Assembly (NCBI GenBank): GCA_020650975.1
Contig: JAIPMN010009225.1
Coordinates: forward strand, 1 to 27,374
Direction: 5' to 3'
Origin: Apostichopus californicus
Taxonomy: Eukaryota; Echinodermata; Holothuroidea; Aspidochirotida; Stichopodidae
Length of the DNA: 27,374 nucleotides
Shown: piece by piece, positions 1 through 13,100 of the stretch
How the letters are laid out: the number at the start of each line of letters is the position of its first letter
Numbering within the stretch: position 1 is the first letter of the stretch
Made by a program: the position numbers and the translations under genes
The notes under the pieces: model-generated
Databases searched by the model: none
Told to the model about the DNA's origin: nothing
What the model saw: the letters and a program-made list of their open reading frames with translations, nothing else

Positions 1-2853
1 ATATATATATATATAAATAAATATATATATGTTTATATATCTTCTAACCAAGTTGTCCACCAAATGTAAACATGGCATTAAATAAAGCCAAAAATGAATC
101 TGCTTTGATGTTTGCAAGTGATTTTGGCATACTTCTACGAATAGTGTCTTCACAGCATCATTTTTTGGAATCACACAATTATTAAAACTAACAAGTATCT
201 GGTGACAAGAAAAAGGAATTGGAGGATCACTTAGTAGGTTGATCAAATTGATAGTACATTGGAAACAAAATGCTTAAATGTACGTTTAACAAATGGAAAG
301 CATATTACCCAAGGGTACCACTTAAAATTTGCCAAAGTCAAAATATCTGAAAATGTTATCACAAGAATCAAATTCCCCAATGAGTTTTGCTAAGTGAATG
401 TAATAACACTGTCCATATTCCTTTCCCTTTTACCTTTACTGAAGTGAAACCTCTACCATATTAAAATGATATTGCTTTACAAAATTCCACGTTGACCTAG
501 ACATAACTTTATATTTGTGAAATTTGAAATTGTGATATCTTTGAAATGTTCCGTATACTTTCTTTTGTACACTCCTATTTCAGTCTTTATGCACACAACA
601 CAAGACAATTATTTATAAGCTATCTACACAAAAACCTAGTGACTGATAACAAATGTCATCTGAAATTTATTCAATCCATGCAGTACAAATCTCAATGCCT
701 TTAATATACTATTTATCAAAGGCTTTTGTCCAAGAAATGTGTTGTACAGTATATACTAAATCATTGCTACCAGAACCCTTTGTATTAAACTAGATTACAA
801 TCACCAAAATAAAATGACTGTAACGATGTCCTACTATGTCTTTTTCCATTCTCTGCACACAGAACAATTTCTGAAATGTGGATAAGCCTCTTCCCAACCC
901 CACCCCCCAGCAATTCTTTTTGATTTCTGGAAGAGTGAGCTGCCATCTCAATAACTGGCTGTGTACACATTGAGAAGACTAACATCAATTCTAGGCAAAG
1001 AAATAGACAAAAGAACTGTCCCTTCTAAATATGACTGACCAGTCACTCTTCTTAAACAAAAGGCAACAATAGACCCTTTTTACCGCCAATTTAATTCCCT
1101 TCATTATCCTTCTGAAACTCTGGTTAGATTCCTTCGGCATCAATTTCCTCACAATGCTGTGTACCCTACCAGGCAGCATTTCCAAATCAACACTGGTTAC
1201 TCCATTATTCAGAAGACTAAATTTACCACCAATTTAATTTCCTTCATTATCCTTCTGAAACTGTGGTTAGATTTCTTCGGCATCAATTTCCTCACAATGC
1301 TGTGTATCCGACCAGGCAACATTTCCAAATCAAAACACTGATTACTCCATTAATCAGAAGACTACTGTCTGTCTCTCTATACAGTATACACAAAAAACGC
1401 TTGACACCAAACTCGATGCTAACACTTAACCCTGTCAAATTTACAACAACAACAACATAAAACCCTTCCATCCAACATAGTGGCAGTTCAAGTATTGCTA
1501 TGGAAACCATATATTGAAATGGATAAAGTCATGTGTAAAATACAATCTTTTAAATATTATCTATAAGCTATTACCCAATTTCTGTCAAATAGGTTTTTAA
1601 ATAAACAATGCACACAGTTTGTAACAGAATAAAATGAACACAAAGAGTGATTATTATTTACAAGTAAACAAAGCTGTAACTATTTACACAATTTATCTAT
1701 TCGATACGAAATGGTTATATTTTGTTTTGACTTAAGAAAACCCCAAAAAACAATGCTTCCAGAGTGGACATCACTGTGATCTAAGATGCCTTTCACAGCC
1801 TAATTGGTATAAAATTGTAAGAACATACGATATATGTGAACAAGGATCTCAGTGAAAATGAGGATTACGTCTTAATTCTTTCACATTTCAGCAAAAAGTA
1901 ATGAATAAACATCTTTTCCAGTTCAAAACTTCTGGGAAATTGTGCCGTGATTTTCCAGACTAAGAAACAATACCTGTGCTATTCAGGGGAATTTTATTTG
2001 TAAATATATCATTGGTTGATAAAGGTACGACAAAGTTTATAAATTCCAAAATATATAAAACAGCAGGTGAATGGATACACATGATCAGCCTCCATCTTGA
2101 TATATTTTTCTGTTGCCAAGCTAGCAAAATTTGATATTTATTCATTTTATTTGATTTTTTTTTTATACATCATGCAATAATTTGTGACATCCCACATGTA
2201 CAGTTGGACATCAAACTGTCTGGTTTTTAATATATTTTTATTCTGTTTTCACTGATGCAGTTAAGACATTAACATACATTAACCAACTTGCAAAAACATT
2301 CTGTCAAACAGTGAAATTATTTAATGAAGGTTTGTCCTTTCAAAGCAAAAGCACTTTTTGTGTGTTATCAATATATGACATCATATATTATTTATGCAAT
2401 ACCTCCATCCGAATAAGATGAATAAATTTCAAAATTTTAAATCTCAACGACTTAACAACCCACTAAGCCAAAAGATGGACCAATGTACTTCACTTCAGAA
2501 GCCCATTATTCTTAATTTTTCAATATTTCAGACTTTGTCATACCTCACATATGAAACTTCGGAGAAAGGTAAGAAGTACTGGCAAGCTGAATATTATGAA
2601 ATAGTTTGGAAGTGTTCTCATGTATAAACTTGGTTCATGCTGTTCCATTTGAAAATGACGAAACTTTAGGATAGATATATGTCACAATCCAACCATCTAT
2701 TAATTGTCAATCTCTACCCCAGCAATGATGATCAAAGTCCACATGTCCATCTAGTGTTTAATAACAATATTGCAAACTAACAAAATTAGATGGGGTCTCA
2801 TTTATAACAAAATTATTTCCCATAGAAAGAATTTAACAGAGTGCAGACACTAA
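1..2853. other. Intergenic or 3' flanking DNA without a recognisable gene
   Basis: AT-rich sequence with only short chance open frames. It begins with an (AT)n stretch at 1-41 and holds a two-copy tandem duplication at 1081-1366. I see no domain or RNA gene. Confidence 0.5.
1081..1366. repeat. Two-copy direct tandem duplication, ~143-bp unit
   Basis: Copy 1 (1081-1223) and copy 2 (1224-1366) run in parallel: TACC(G/A)CCAATTTAATT, CTTCGGCATCAATTTCCTCA, ACAATGCTGTGTA and CAGAAGACTA occur in both, with a few substitutions and one or two small indels. The open frames here just follow the repeat. Confidence 0.88.
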
Positions 2854-4032
2854 TTTATTGACTGAAAGTAACCATTTTCCCCCAAAGTCATCAAGTTTTA
2901 TCCCTTTTTGCAGAGAAATGTTGCAAAAATTTTAAAATGTTTTGCGCGCTTTAAATATGTTAGGAAACTTACTGTACAGACAAAAGTATGTCCCAAATGG
3001 AAATCATACTTAGTCACATAACATTCAGAAGTTCTCCTACTATCTTTTAGTAAGGACTAAGATGCATGTGAAGGGGGCAGTAATCAATATTGAGTTCGTA
3101 ATACATGCAAAAATATTCCTTTAATTACTGGACGCTGGTAGCCGTGTACAGTACGGAGAAACTGAAAATTGTTTCAAATGTCTGTGATGTGAGACAATAT
3201 ACAATACTTGGTATTCACCATCATCTGAATAAAAACCATCCATGAAGCAGGTTTTCCTGTGCGTAAGTTTTTTTAAAAAAAGCGAACACCACCTACTCGA
3301 ACGTAATTTGTGAAACCGTTTGTTGTCGGGTGATGTAATCCATATGAATTTACAGCATATAAGGCCATGGAGAGTATGTTTGCAGCAGACCTAACTTGCC
3401 AATCTCCAGAGTTGCTCAGTCATTGCAACATGTCCTGTAGCATTCACAACTACCATCACCGTATACATTAGAAGGCCTCCATCCCGGTGATGCTGTCCTC
3501 TTCAACGACTTTCATCAAACAGATTACAAAGTCACTTAAGCTACAACCTGCACAAGTAACTTTAGCTGCTGACTCACACAGCAAGAAACAGAATCTGCCA
3601 TATGTTAAGCCTCTGATGTTGCTAGAACCATCTTATCACAAACCATCAGCATCAAAGGTCCAAGTTTGTTTGGCGGGGAGGTGTGGGGGAGGTGGAGAAA
3701 CCAGATAGCGGGGCCGGAAGGTTTTTACTCAAAGAGTGGATCTTCTGCCCGGCGTCCCGAACCAGTGATCCCAGCTGCCATTTCTTTTGACAAAGTTTGG
3801 CGTGAAAAATTTCCCTCACTTCTAAATCCCTTCACCTATATCCCCTAATCCATTAAATCCCCTAATCCAGTAAATACAAACTAGTCAATGACCATAATGC
3901 AGTTCTTCCAAGAGTTCCTTTCTGAGGTGCTTGACGGGATTCAGAGCCAGCTGCAATTTTTTTCTCGGAATATTAAAGGAAGATTTAATACCAAATTTTA
4001 GTTATTAATAAAAGTCTACTTATTCAGGGATG
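2854..4032 (-). other. Likely 3' UTR of the SH3D19-like gene
   Basis: No gene is recognisable after the stop codon. The nearest canonical AATAAA on the minus strand is at 2859-2854, followed by a T/G-containing stretch, giving a 3' UTR of about 1.2 kb. An ATTAAA at 3989-3984 is probably too close to the stop. Further AATAAA signals near 2240, 2135-2147 and 1990 allow longer forms. Confidence 0.35.
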
Positions 4033-4155
4033 TCAGGAAGGTAAGGGTTTGACAATATCAATAAAGTTGACAGGAAATTGTCCTGTTTTACCATTCACTT
4101 TTCCGACCATCCATTCATCGTTGATGTGCTTGATAAGTTCGATGGAATCTCCTTC
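4033..4155 (-). CDS. SH3D19: SH3D19-like exon 12: second half of SH3 domain E and stop (residues 748-787)
   Basis: The acceptor CTCTTTTACAG ends at 4156. Forty codons follow: [29 protein letters not shown], then KPLPS and TGA at 4035-4033. The start fits precisely onto DLSFR of the exon 7.2 kb away, at the same intra-SH3 position as the introns in domains A and C. The protein ends five residues after the fold, as expected for a C-terminal SH3. Confidence 0.88.
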   Translation of the reverse strand, partial: EGDSIELIKHINDEWMVGKVNGKTGQFPVNFIDIVKPLPS

Positions 4156-7100
4156 CTGTAAAAGAGGGACAAAAAAAAACGGGAAAGATGTCAGTCACTT
4201 GGTAACATTTTAAGAAAAGTCACCCAAGATAGAAGCTTGTGCACGGCAAACCGAACAACTAGACCCACTCTGAACCCCAATCCACTTAGATTAAGACTGT
4301 AAGAGGGGTTTGGGTTAGGGGGGAGGGGTGGGAGGCAGGGGAATCACCATATAAGGTATCAATGGATACTGCTTACGATCCTGGATGAAATGTTGTTGAG
4401 CTATCTATACTATGAACTCTGTGCTGAAAGGAACAGAAGACACATGGGAGAGATGTATGTCACTGACAAATTACATGATCAGAATGTATATGATGCCTCT
4501 CTGTGAATTGCAAGAAGAGACACAGGTTGACTTGGGAACTTGAATTTGCTCTTGTTTAGTTAACACATAACCCTAACCAAGAGTTACTACACAAACACAC
4601 AAAGTTACAATGGACTTACTTACTCTGTAGAATACAAATTCAGCTAAGATGTTATGCTGCCAGGTGGACAAATATATCAGTTACACGGTGAGCTATGCAA
4701 CACAAATGATGAACGGGTGACATGGATAGCTCAATATATGGGGGTATCGATCATTTCCCCTCCGAATACTTCAAGTAACTGAAAGTCAAAGTGGTACTGT
4801 AATAACTGCATGGCACTTAGAGTAACTGAGATTACTCAGAGTGACTTGTGGTAACATCAGAAGTGACATACCTTGTGCCTTTTTTTGTTTTTTTTTTGGC
4901 TGTTGTTGTGCAAGTTGTTTCAAAACAATTACATTTCAATATAACTTGGAAAAGAGAAAAGAAATGTATGTATCTAAATATAAATTAACACCTATCCAAA
5001 CATTAATAACTTTTTGATTTATTTTTTGAACTAGATACAAGAAAGATTGAAAACATAGTCAACAGTTGAACGAAACTTGTGGTTCAATGTAAAACTGTAT
5101 AGCGCCCCAGGATGAATGGCTTGTATTGTGTGCAGTTTGGTGTGTGGGTGTGACAAGTTACCATGACCAGGTGTTAAGTCGTAAAGTTGTGTGAGGGGGG
5201 GGGCCATGGCCTCAAACAAAGACTGTACATGTTCAACTTTAACCGGTAGATCAGAAAGAATGGACATGCCCAATTTATTTTCAGACAGGTCAAGGTTATA
5301 GCATCAGACTGTCTATTTTTATGATGAGGATTCATACCTTTGAGTTTTAATATCATTAACTCATGGCCTACTTTAGAGTGTACTGATAAATCACACATGA
5401 AAGGAATTACTCCTTAGAGGAATTACTCTCTGTTTTTTTCAACTTCCCTCCCTTTTTTTCCTTCTTGGAAAACTGACAATTCTAGACACACAATACTACT
5501 TGCAGTGGCGTAGGAAGGTACTTTTGAGTGGGGGGCTGAAGACTGATGACCGGCCTGGGGAGGGGTCTAAGGGGAGGGGGTGTCCCCCCTCCCCTTTGGA
5601 AATTTTTTGCATTTCCAGGTGGCCTCAGATGCAATTTGGTGCAATATAGCACACTTCAACACCCCCTCCATTTTGTAAATAATTTTGCATTTTCACCTGG
5701 ACTTAGATGCAATTTTGTGCTCCAAATGAGATTTGTTTCTCATTTGGAAATGAAAAAGGGGTTTTCTGACTTGCGAAGCGGTGGGCGGAATGATACTTCC
5801 GCCCCCCCATATTTTTCACTGGGGGTTGGCACCCCCCAGTCCCCCGGTTCCTACGCCCTTGACTACTTGACTGATTCATTTAAGCACCTGAAGCATGAAG
5901 GATTGAGACCACTCTCAGCCATACTTTCTGACAAAGACAACACTCTTTATATAAAATAAACTTCTCATCTCCTGAAAAAAAGCCTGTGTAGGTAAAATAT
6001 CCGAAGGCCTGACATTCCGATCCTTAACAGAATCATCTTTAGAGACTGACTGAAACCAAAACAGAATGAGGACATATTGAAGAATAGACAGATGAAAAGA
6101 CACCTAAACTGAACCAATCAACCATGAAAATTGTTTTTTGTTTTCAGTTTCAGACCAGACATTAGGAGGCACACTAGGTACACGTAACAGCCAACTACTT
6201 CTACATTTGGTGTATTAATGTTCCACATAAAAAAGTTGAAATGATACCTTTTCCCAAACTATGCAATTGCACAGAAAAGAGGAGTATACCTGTGAAATGA
6301 TAAAATATCTTGCCGAAATATTACAAGCAACTTAGGCTTAGACTAGGTTATAAAAATGTTTTTTAAGTGTTAAAGGACTGGGATATTGGTCTCTGTTTTC
6401 CTTCTTCCTGTTCTAATTCTTTTTTTTTTCTTCTTTTTTTTTGGTAGAAAAGTTACATACTTTGAAATGCAAGAATCTATGGAAGGACTAGGGCTAACTA
6501 CAGGGTGTTTGTTTGTAGGAAAAGTAACAACCTATTTCAACTTTTGAGACATTCCTTGCTACATCAAAGTGTATCAACCCTATAAAAATAGGTTTCGCAC
6601 TCAAGTTTTTTTATATTTCACGTTACAAACACAGCCGGATGCTATACCCAGACTGGTTTAAGTAAGTCATTTCGTTGCCTTTCAAACAAACACACCAAGA
6701 TCCTCCTGTTGAATAACAGAAGCTTAAATTTCTTGACTTCTAAGCCACTGAAACGTGATCACTCTGATTGCACTCTGCTCGGAAATACAGCTTGTTTTGA
6801 AACTCGAACCGGTTTTAAGCTTTATGACTAACTGTGACAGGGAAGCATTTTCCTTTCCTTTTGGAGATGATAGAAATACTTCCTGGTCGACACAGTATCT
6901 TCCCTTTCTTTTTATTCTGGGAAACGGAAAAACAAGTGTTGACTTCGTCAAACGACAACAACAACAACCACGATAGTCGGGTAACAGACAGCGAGACGTT
7001 GCTTCCCATGAAATTTGTCACGGTATATTTTCTTTAAAGTCTTGAAGTATCCGGATGATGGTGAAGGGATGTGAGAAGATGGATGCAGATTTAATTACAT

Positions 7101-10100
7101 CCTTACAAAGAGTCTGAGAGGATTTCAGGATACTGTATTTCCGATAACGGTAATTCTATCTCTATGCTATTTGGTCAATGTAAAAATAGTCTTCGACGGA
7201 CTTAAGCAGAAAACGAATCTTTGGTAAAGAAGTCGGTTTGTATTCTGATTGGAATCTGACCAGAAAAACTACGATCTTAGAGGGGAAAAAAAAAAAAGAA
7301 AAGAAAAGACCTTAGTGGTCAGACGGTTATTCTGTTCTTCAAATTTTTCTCAGCAATTATAAACTGATGAAGAAACATTTGAAGGCTGATTTGAAATTCA
7401 GACCAATATTTAAAAGCTACTGTTGTGGGGACGTAAAACAGTGTGACCTTACGAGAAGGTTCAAATTGCAGAAACCTTAACATATTTGTACTGTTCAAAC
7501 ACCTTGACGATGTTTGACATACACGACATATATATTATTAACAGGTAGCCGGTTGGCTGCATACAAACTACACACAAAGCTAAGGAACAAAGATGTTCCT
7601 GTTGGCTGGGTGAGTTTGCTGTTAGTTACTTGGGACTCTCATATAGGCTCAACACTTGCGAAAGTAAAGCAGCGGCTATATTGTATTTATAGGTTGGGAG
7701 GATTTGGTCTAGAATATGAGAAACAGCTTTGGCTCTTCCGTTCCATGGTGCTTTCACTCATGGTCTATTGTGCTCCTGTGTGGCTCTCTTCCTGTTTCAA
7801 GACTCATCTCAATTTGATTAACAGACATTTCAGAAAGTATTATTCTATAGATGATCAGTACATTGAAGAAATTGTACTTCTTTATGTAAGAGGGATTTTG
7901 ACTGATCCTGACCATCCTCTCCATAAGTATTACACCACTCCACGTAGGTTGTATACCCTACCTCGTATGCGTACTGAACGCATTAGACATTCTTTTTTAC
8001 CGAGGAGTATAAAGCTTTTGAACTGTCATATAACTAGATGATATTTTTATCATATTTTTGTATATATATTTTGCATATTTTTAAGCTGCGGAATCCATTT
8101 TATTATATCTTCATTTTATGATTGATATCAATAAATTTTACTTTACTTTACTTTACTTACATCTGGCTTGGCTCTCTAGTCCCGCAAGTATGCCTGAGAA
8201 ACCGTTTATATATATATATATACAAACAAAAATATCTATTTCTTTTGTCAGGAAAGGAACCTTATATCAACTAGGTCACAAATGACAAGATCACAGTGAT
8301 TGTAAAATGTTTTAGTATTTCCATAAATGAACACAGCAAAACAGTAAAACTACTACTGATATCATCAACGATCATCAAATTTACATTCAATAGGAATATA
8401 AAACTGGTAGTACTTCATCTATCAAAATATTTTTTTTAAAACTATAAACAAAAGACATTTAATATACAAATTAAAGATCAATCACAACTGCCCAAAATGA
8501 GAATGTAACAGGTAACGTTGCTCCAAGCCCGTCAAAGATGTAGTCGTCCATAGCGCAGGTAACATGCTAGTTCACATTGAGAAACAAGTGACCATCTATT
8601 TGACTTTTTCTCATATTTCGAGGCAATAACCGAAGACCTTTAACAGAGTAGACGGGCAATTCCTAAACCTCATTCTTTTTATGGGTCACAACTTGCAACT
8701 CTGTAGTCTTTTCGTTTCTTTATAGCAAATAATTGCACTGACTAATATCTGCAAATTAACCCTAACATAATGACTTTCACGGTCGCCGAGTTATTGATCT
8801 GTAGAGAATGCTTGTCACGGTTGAAGTGGATCTCTATATTGGATCAAAGTGACTACTCCAAAGACAGAGTTGTCTCATAATGTAAAGTCAATGCACAAAA
8901 TGATATTAGGCAAATGTTAAAGAATCTCTTTCAAATGTTCAGTGCAGCTATGAACTGTTTAATATCTTTCTCTAATAGAAACCCCTAGTTTGTCTGGAGA
9001 AAATGTATCACTATGGATTTCGTAGAACTTTCGTAAAACTGACATAAGTCTCATTTTTGTTCAAATGGAAAGGTTATTGGAAAAACTTACTCTAGGAACT
9101 ATGTTTTAACAACATAAAAGAAATTGTTACTATTCTTTTTCTTTTCTCTATGCATCAAACATACTACACTCTTTACAAGTTTTCACTTCTAAATTTTGAA
9201 ATACAGTACATTTTTCAATAAAAGTTAATCATGCATGAATTATGACCATAAATGGTTCATAATACAAAAACATCTGTTGTGCCTATCCGACTACCCACTC
9301 CTCTCCCTGACCAAAAAAATTCCCCGATCACACCGTTACTGTGATGCAACCCATTCGGATGAAGAGAGAATCCAAGCCACCTCTTAAAGGAAAAAGGCGA
9401 GGAAATGGACAAACAGAAATGGGAAATACCTTGACAGAAACCAAATAAATAACACTGTGAATACAAATTTTCACAAAGGAAAAATCTCTCTAACACCAAA
9501 GGAGAAACGGATAAGTGAGCGACAAGGTGAACAAAAATCAGACAACGAAAAGATATAATGCTGCTAAGTAGCACCACATCAGACTCAAGACTAACCTCAA
9601 AGCTCCCACGGATACTAGGAGACAGAAATAGCATATAAAGAAATGCACATAAAACAGAAAAGATAAATTCATGTCAAAATGTAAATTACATTTCATTCAC
9701 TTCATTTTAAAGCAGTTGCCTCTATATTTATTACTATTATTATTGGGGTTTTTATTGGGGGGCGGGGAGGAGGGGGGATTCAGAGTTATAGTTCATTTCC
9801 ATATGCTACTGCTCAGCTGATCCAATCAGTGACTGATATATCTGGAGTGAAATGCAGCTATGACATATTACTTACCCTTACCAATACATCAATGTTTTTA
9901 AAAAAGTAAGACCTGCTTTTCATAGACCAGGGCTTCTCAATACGTGGCCTGAGGGCTTAAAGAAATATTTTAATCCATCCCAGGAAAAGAAGAAAACCAG
10001 CCTGCAATCTTCCACTACTCAGGTATGCAGGCGTTAGGCATTAGTGGAGGTGTTAGGCTAGAGCACTCTATTGGCCTAACCTGCACATTGCTTAGTTATA

Positions 10101-13100
10101 GTGAGATTTGGGTCCTCTGGGCCCTATGCTCCAAGTTATGTTTCTCTTTGGCCCCTCATAGAAAATTAATCTGTCATAGAATAAGGCTAACATTTGTTAG
10201 AAATTTGCTGTAGAAATATCCTAAGCATTTATGTTTGCTCTAAATTGTTTTAGAGTTTTCTAGAGATTTTGACCATTTTTGGTAAAATTTGTGGGCAAAA
10301 AAAACACTGGCGATAAATTTTCTGACCGTGTTCATGGTGTATGCCGGCTCATGGATGCTACCTTGCAAATGTGTCAAGCTGCTTTGATGTAAGAAAAATT
10401 ACAGGTAATTATGCAACCATAGTATTCAGGAGTGACGTGCCACTCTGATGTATTTAGCATTCTGTGTATTGAGATCTAGGGATATCACACCAACTTTCCT
10501 TAAATACCATCCAGCAAATGACACGGATGAAATTCTATATTGGAAAGTTCTACTTTTGAATGCGAAAAAGGGAAGGAGAGAGAGAGTGGCTGACCAAGGA
10601 AGCATAGCAGAGAAACTTACAGACTAACCGACCTACATGCAATGCATACTTAAACAATAATGCAAGCAACAAGATTTCAAAACTTAGTTTCTCTTGACGT
10701 AATCATTTCGAGCATTTTTACATATTTTCCTCCAGAAGTTAAATAAGCGGTAGAGAAGATTCATGCAAGCTGGTGATTTGAAACTGCTCGGGTGATGTCA
10801 TGACAACGAGACTACAAGCAAAGCTAATAATTTGAAAATTTCGAAAACTGAAGAGAGATGCTTCATAAACATCTTTTATCCTTGTCATCTTCAGGAAAAA
10901 GTCACGGAGAAATTTGATCAGAGAATTTCATCATAATAAGAATGACAGTAAGTGCCATGTGCTATGTGAATGTAATCCTTCCAAATATCAGGAAGATTTA
11001 TTTTGATCCTGTCATTTCATTTTAAAAATTGTTAGTGTCGTGAAATTTAAATTTTCCCATACAGGTTTTGTCAAGAGGCAAAAATGGAATGCAGAAACAG
11101 ACCAAAGGCAACAGCTTCCACATCATTCATTCACTATCTAGATCGCCATGTACTTGGGCAACCTTAAGAGGGCCAAATATAAAGGGCCGAGAAATTTACG
11201 AAAAAAAAGAGGATTCTAACCAGTCACCGTGGGTTACAAGTAAATGGCAATATAGAGTCTGTCGCCAACTAAGGGCTAAGCTCGGTCGATAGAGGGCTAG
11301 GTTTGTCACCCAGGCGTCACTGGTATTATTATTTTCTCTTGGCTAATACTCACCCTGAAAGACAGGTCGCCTTCAGCTTCTCCTTCAAATTGGTATCTGG
11401 CTTTACCCAGGCCCGTCACTTTCGTTTTACTCTTCTTTTTCTTCTTCTGCGGTACGTCTACGATTACCTCTACGAACGTCTTTGGGAATATCCCTTCCTG
11501 GCCTCTGTATCTGCCCTTGTACCAGTCGTCTCCGATCTTCTCCAGTAACACCACCGTCTCTCCTGCATTGAGTGAGAGCTCCCCATCTCCTTCTGCATTA
11601 AAGTTGTGCTGCACAAATGCGTGCGGTTCGACGCTCTGTTCCCCCACAAGAAGACGAAAGATAACAATTCAAAATGCAAATTTATAAATTGAAGTAAGAA
11701 TGTGATCAAAATTAAAAGTAGGAAGTAGGAGCACACATTGTTAGACGCTCGCAGGTTTTGCAAACTCTCATCCTTTTGAAACACTTGAAACAAAAAAATA
11801 TATTGTTAGTTTTGATACATTAGGGACTATGCATCTGTTTAAATCCACCAAATCCATCTGGACGAATAACCATGTCAAAACAAAGCTCGACACTTTAATC
11901 TAAGCAAATTACAATTTTCAAAGAATAGTTAACCCATTGCCTAGCTTAATTTGCATATACGATTTGGGACGAACACAGGAACTGCACGTTATGGGAAAAA
12001 AAAACAACTTCAGAACGCAATGCAGTAATAAAGCCAAACACAAGTATATGAACAAATGTTACTTAAACCTTTAACTAGGGTTGAAAGTTCATCTTGTATT
12101 GACTTCTAAACATAAAATTATGAACAGATTAGAATGTATAGGCCCAGAAATGAGGGAAATGGATAGTCTCTAGTTATTTCACGTCAAAGATTTCAACTTC
12201 AGAGCCTGTGTGCACTTCCTATTGAGCTTCTTATAAGCATAATTCTAACGAATTGGCACCCCTACATGCAAGATATCAATTTCGATTGATACCCACCAAC
12301 CTCTCTCGCATGGCACCCTCCCCCTTGACCCTCCCTTCTCACTACTGTCAACCCTCCTCAGCTGAAAAACCCTGGGGGAAGAATTTCTCTTTTTTACAAA
12401 CCTTTATATCTGGCTCAGAGCTGGGTGATAAATTATTTGGAACTTTATCTACAAAGGTAGCAGGGAATCTTCCCTCTCTGCCGTTGATCGTTCCAATTAG
12501 CCAATCGTCACTGAACTTGCTGCTGACATTAATTTTGTCACCCTCCTGTAACAAAGAAACTAGGAAGGTTAGTTAGTTCTAACAAGACTTATTTCATTTA
12601 TTGGTTTTATCACAACGTACATGTATCACAACGCACAAGTTATCAGATAAGAATATTGGAAAATGATCAGTTAAATCATTTACAAGCACACCTGCTGTAA
12701 CAATACCATTAATTATTACAAGTAACCCTAGCAATGACTCCGATAAAAAATATGTCCAAACGAAGTAATACTCATGTAACTGGGAATAATTAACAAGATC
12801 CTGAAAGATATTTATGTCAAAGAGGATGCAGGGATTCTTTGCCAATAGTCAACAGTTGTAAATTCAGCCTACATTCATAAGATTAATGCAACCAAAACAC
12901 GGTGGTGTCTTCCATTTTACTTAATGGAGGTCTTTGTTGTGTGACTGAAAATGAAAAAGTAACCCCCCTTCGGAAGGAAGAGGAATCTCATAAATATCTG
13001 ACAGAGTAAACTGTCAACTCTCATCAAATCTTTCCCTAATTTTCTTAATTGATACGTTTCAGTTTCTGTTGTTGCAAATGCTCAAGTGAATTTGTAGATG

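Larger units (their letters stand above)
4156..11353 (-). other. Last intron (7.2 kb) of the SH3D19-like gene, inside SH3 domain E
   Basis: GT at 11353 and AG at 4156. It contains the 359-bp hAT MITE, the LINE 3' end, poly-T tracts near 6418-6442, an A-rich tract near 7286 and a G-run near 9758-9778. The remainder (for example 8225-11350) has no recognisable coding or RNA feature; a 125-codon minus-strand open frame at 9257-9634 has no recognisable motif. Confidence 0.8.

Noticed and set aside
5546-5959. 137-codon plus-strand open frame
   Set aside because: It lies almost wholly inside the hAT MITE, which has no coding capacity, and runs past its end into intron sequence.
9257-9634. 125-codon minus-strand open frame
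   Set aside because: No recognisable motif, no domain pattern, composition rich in Ser/Leu/Phe as expected from AT-rich noncoding DNA, and no fit to the gene's exon phases.
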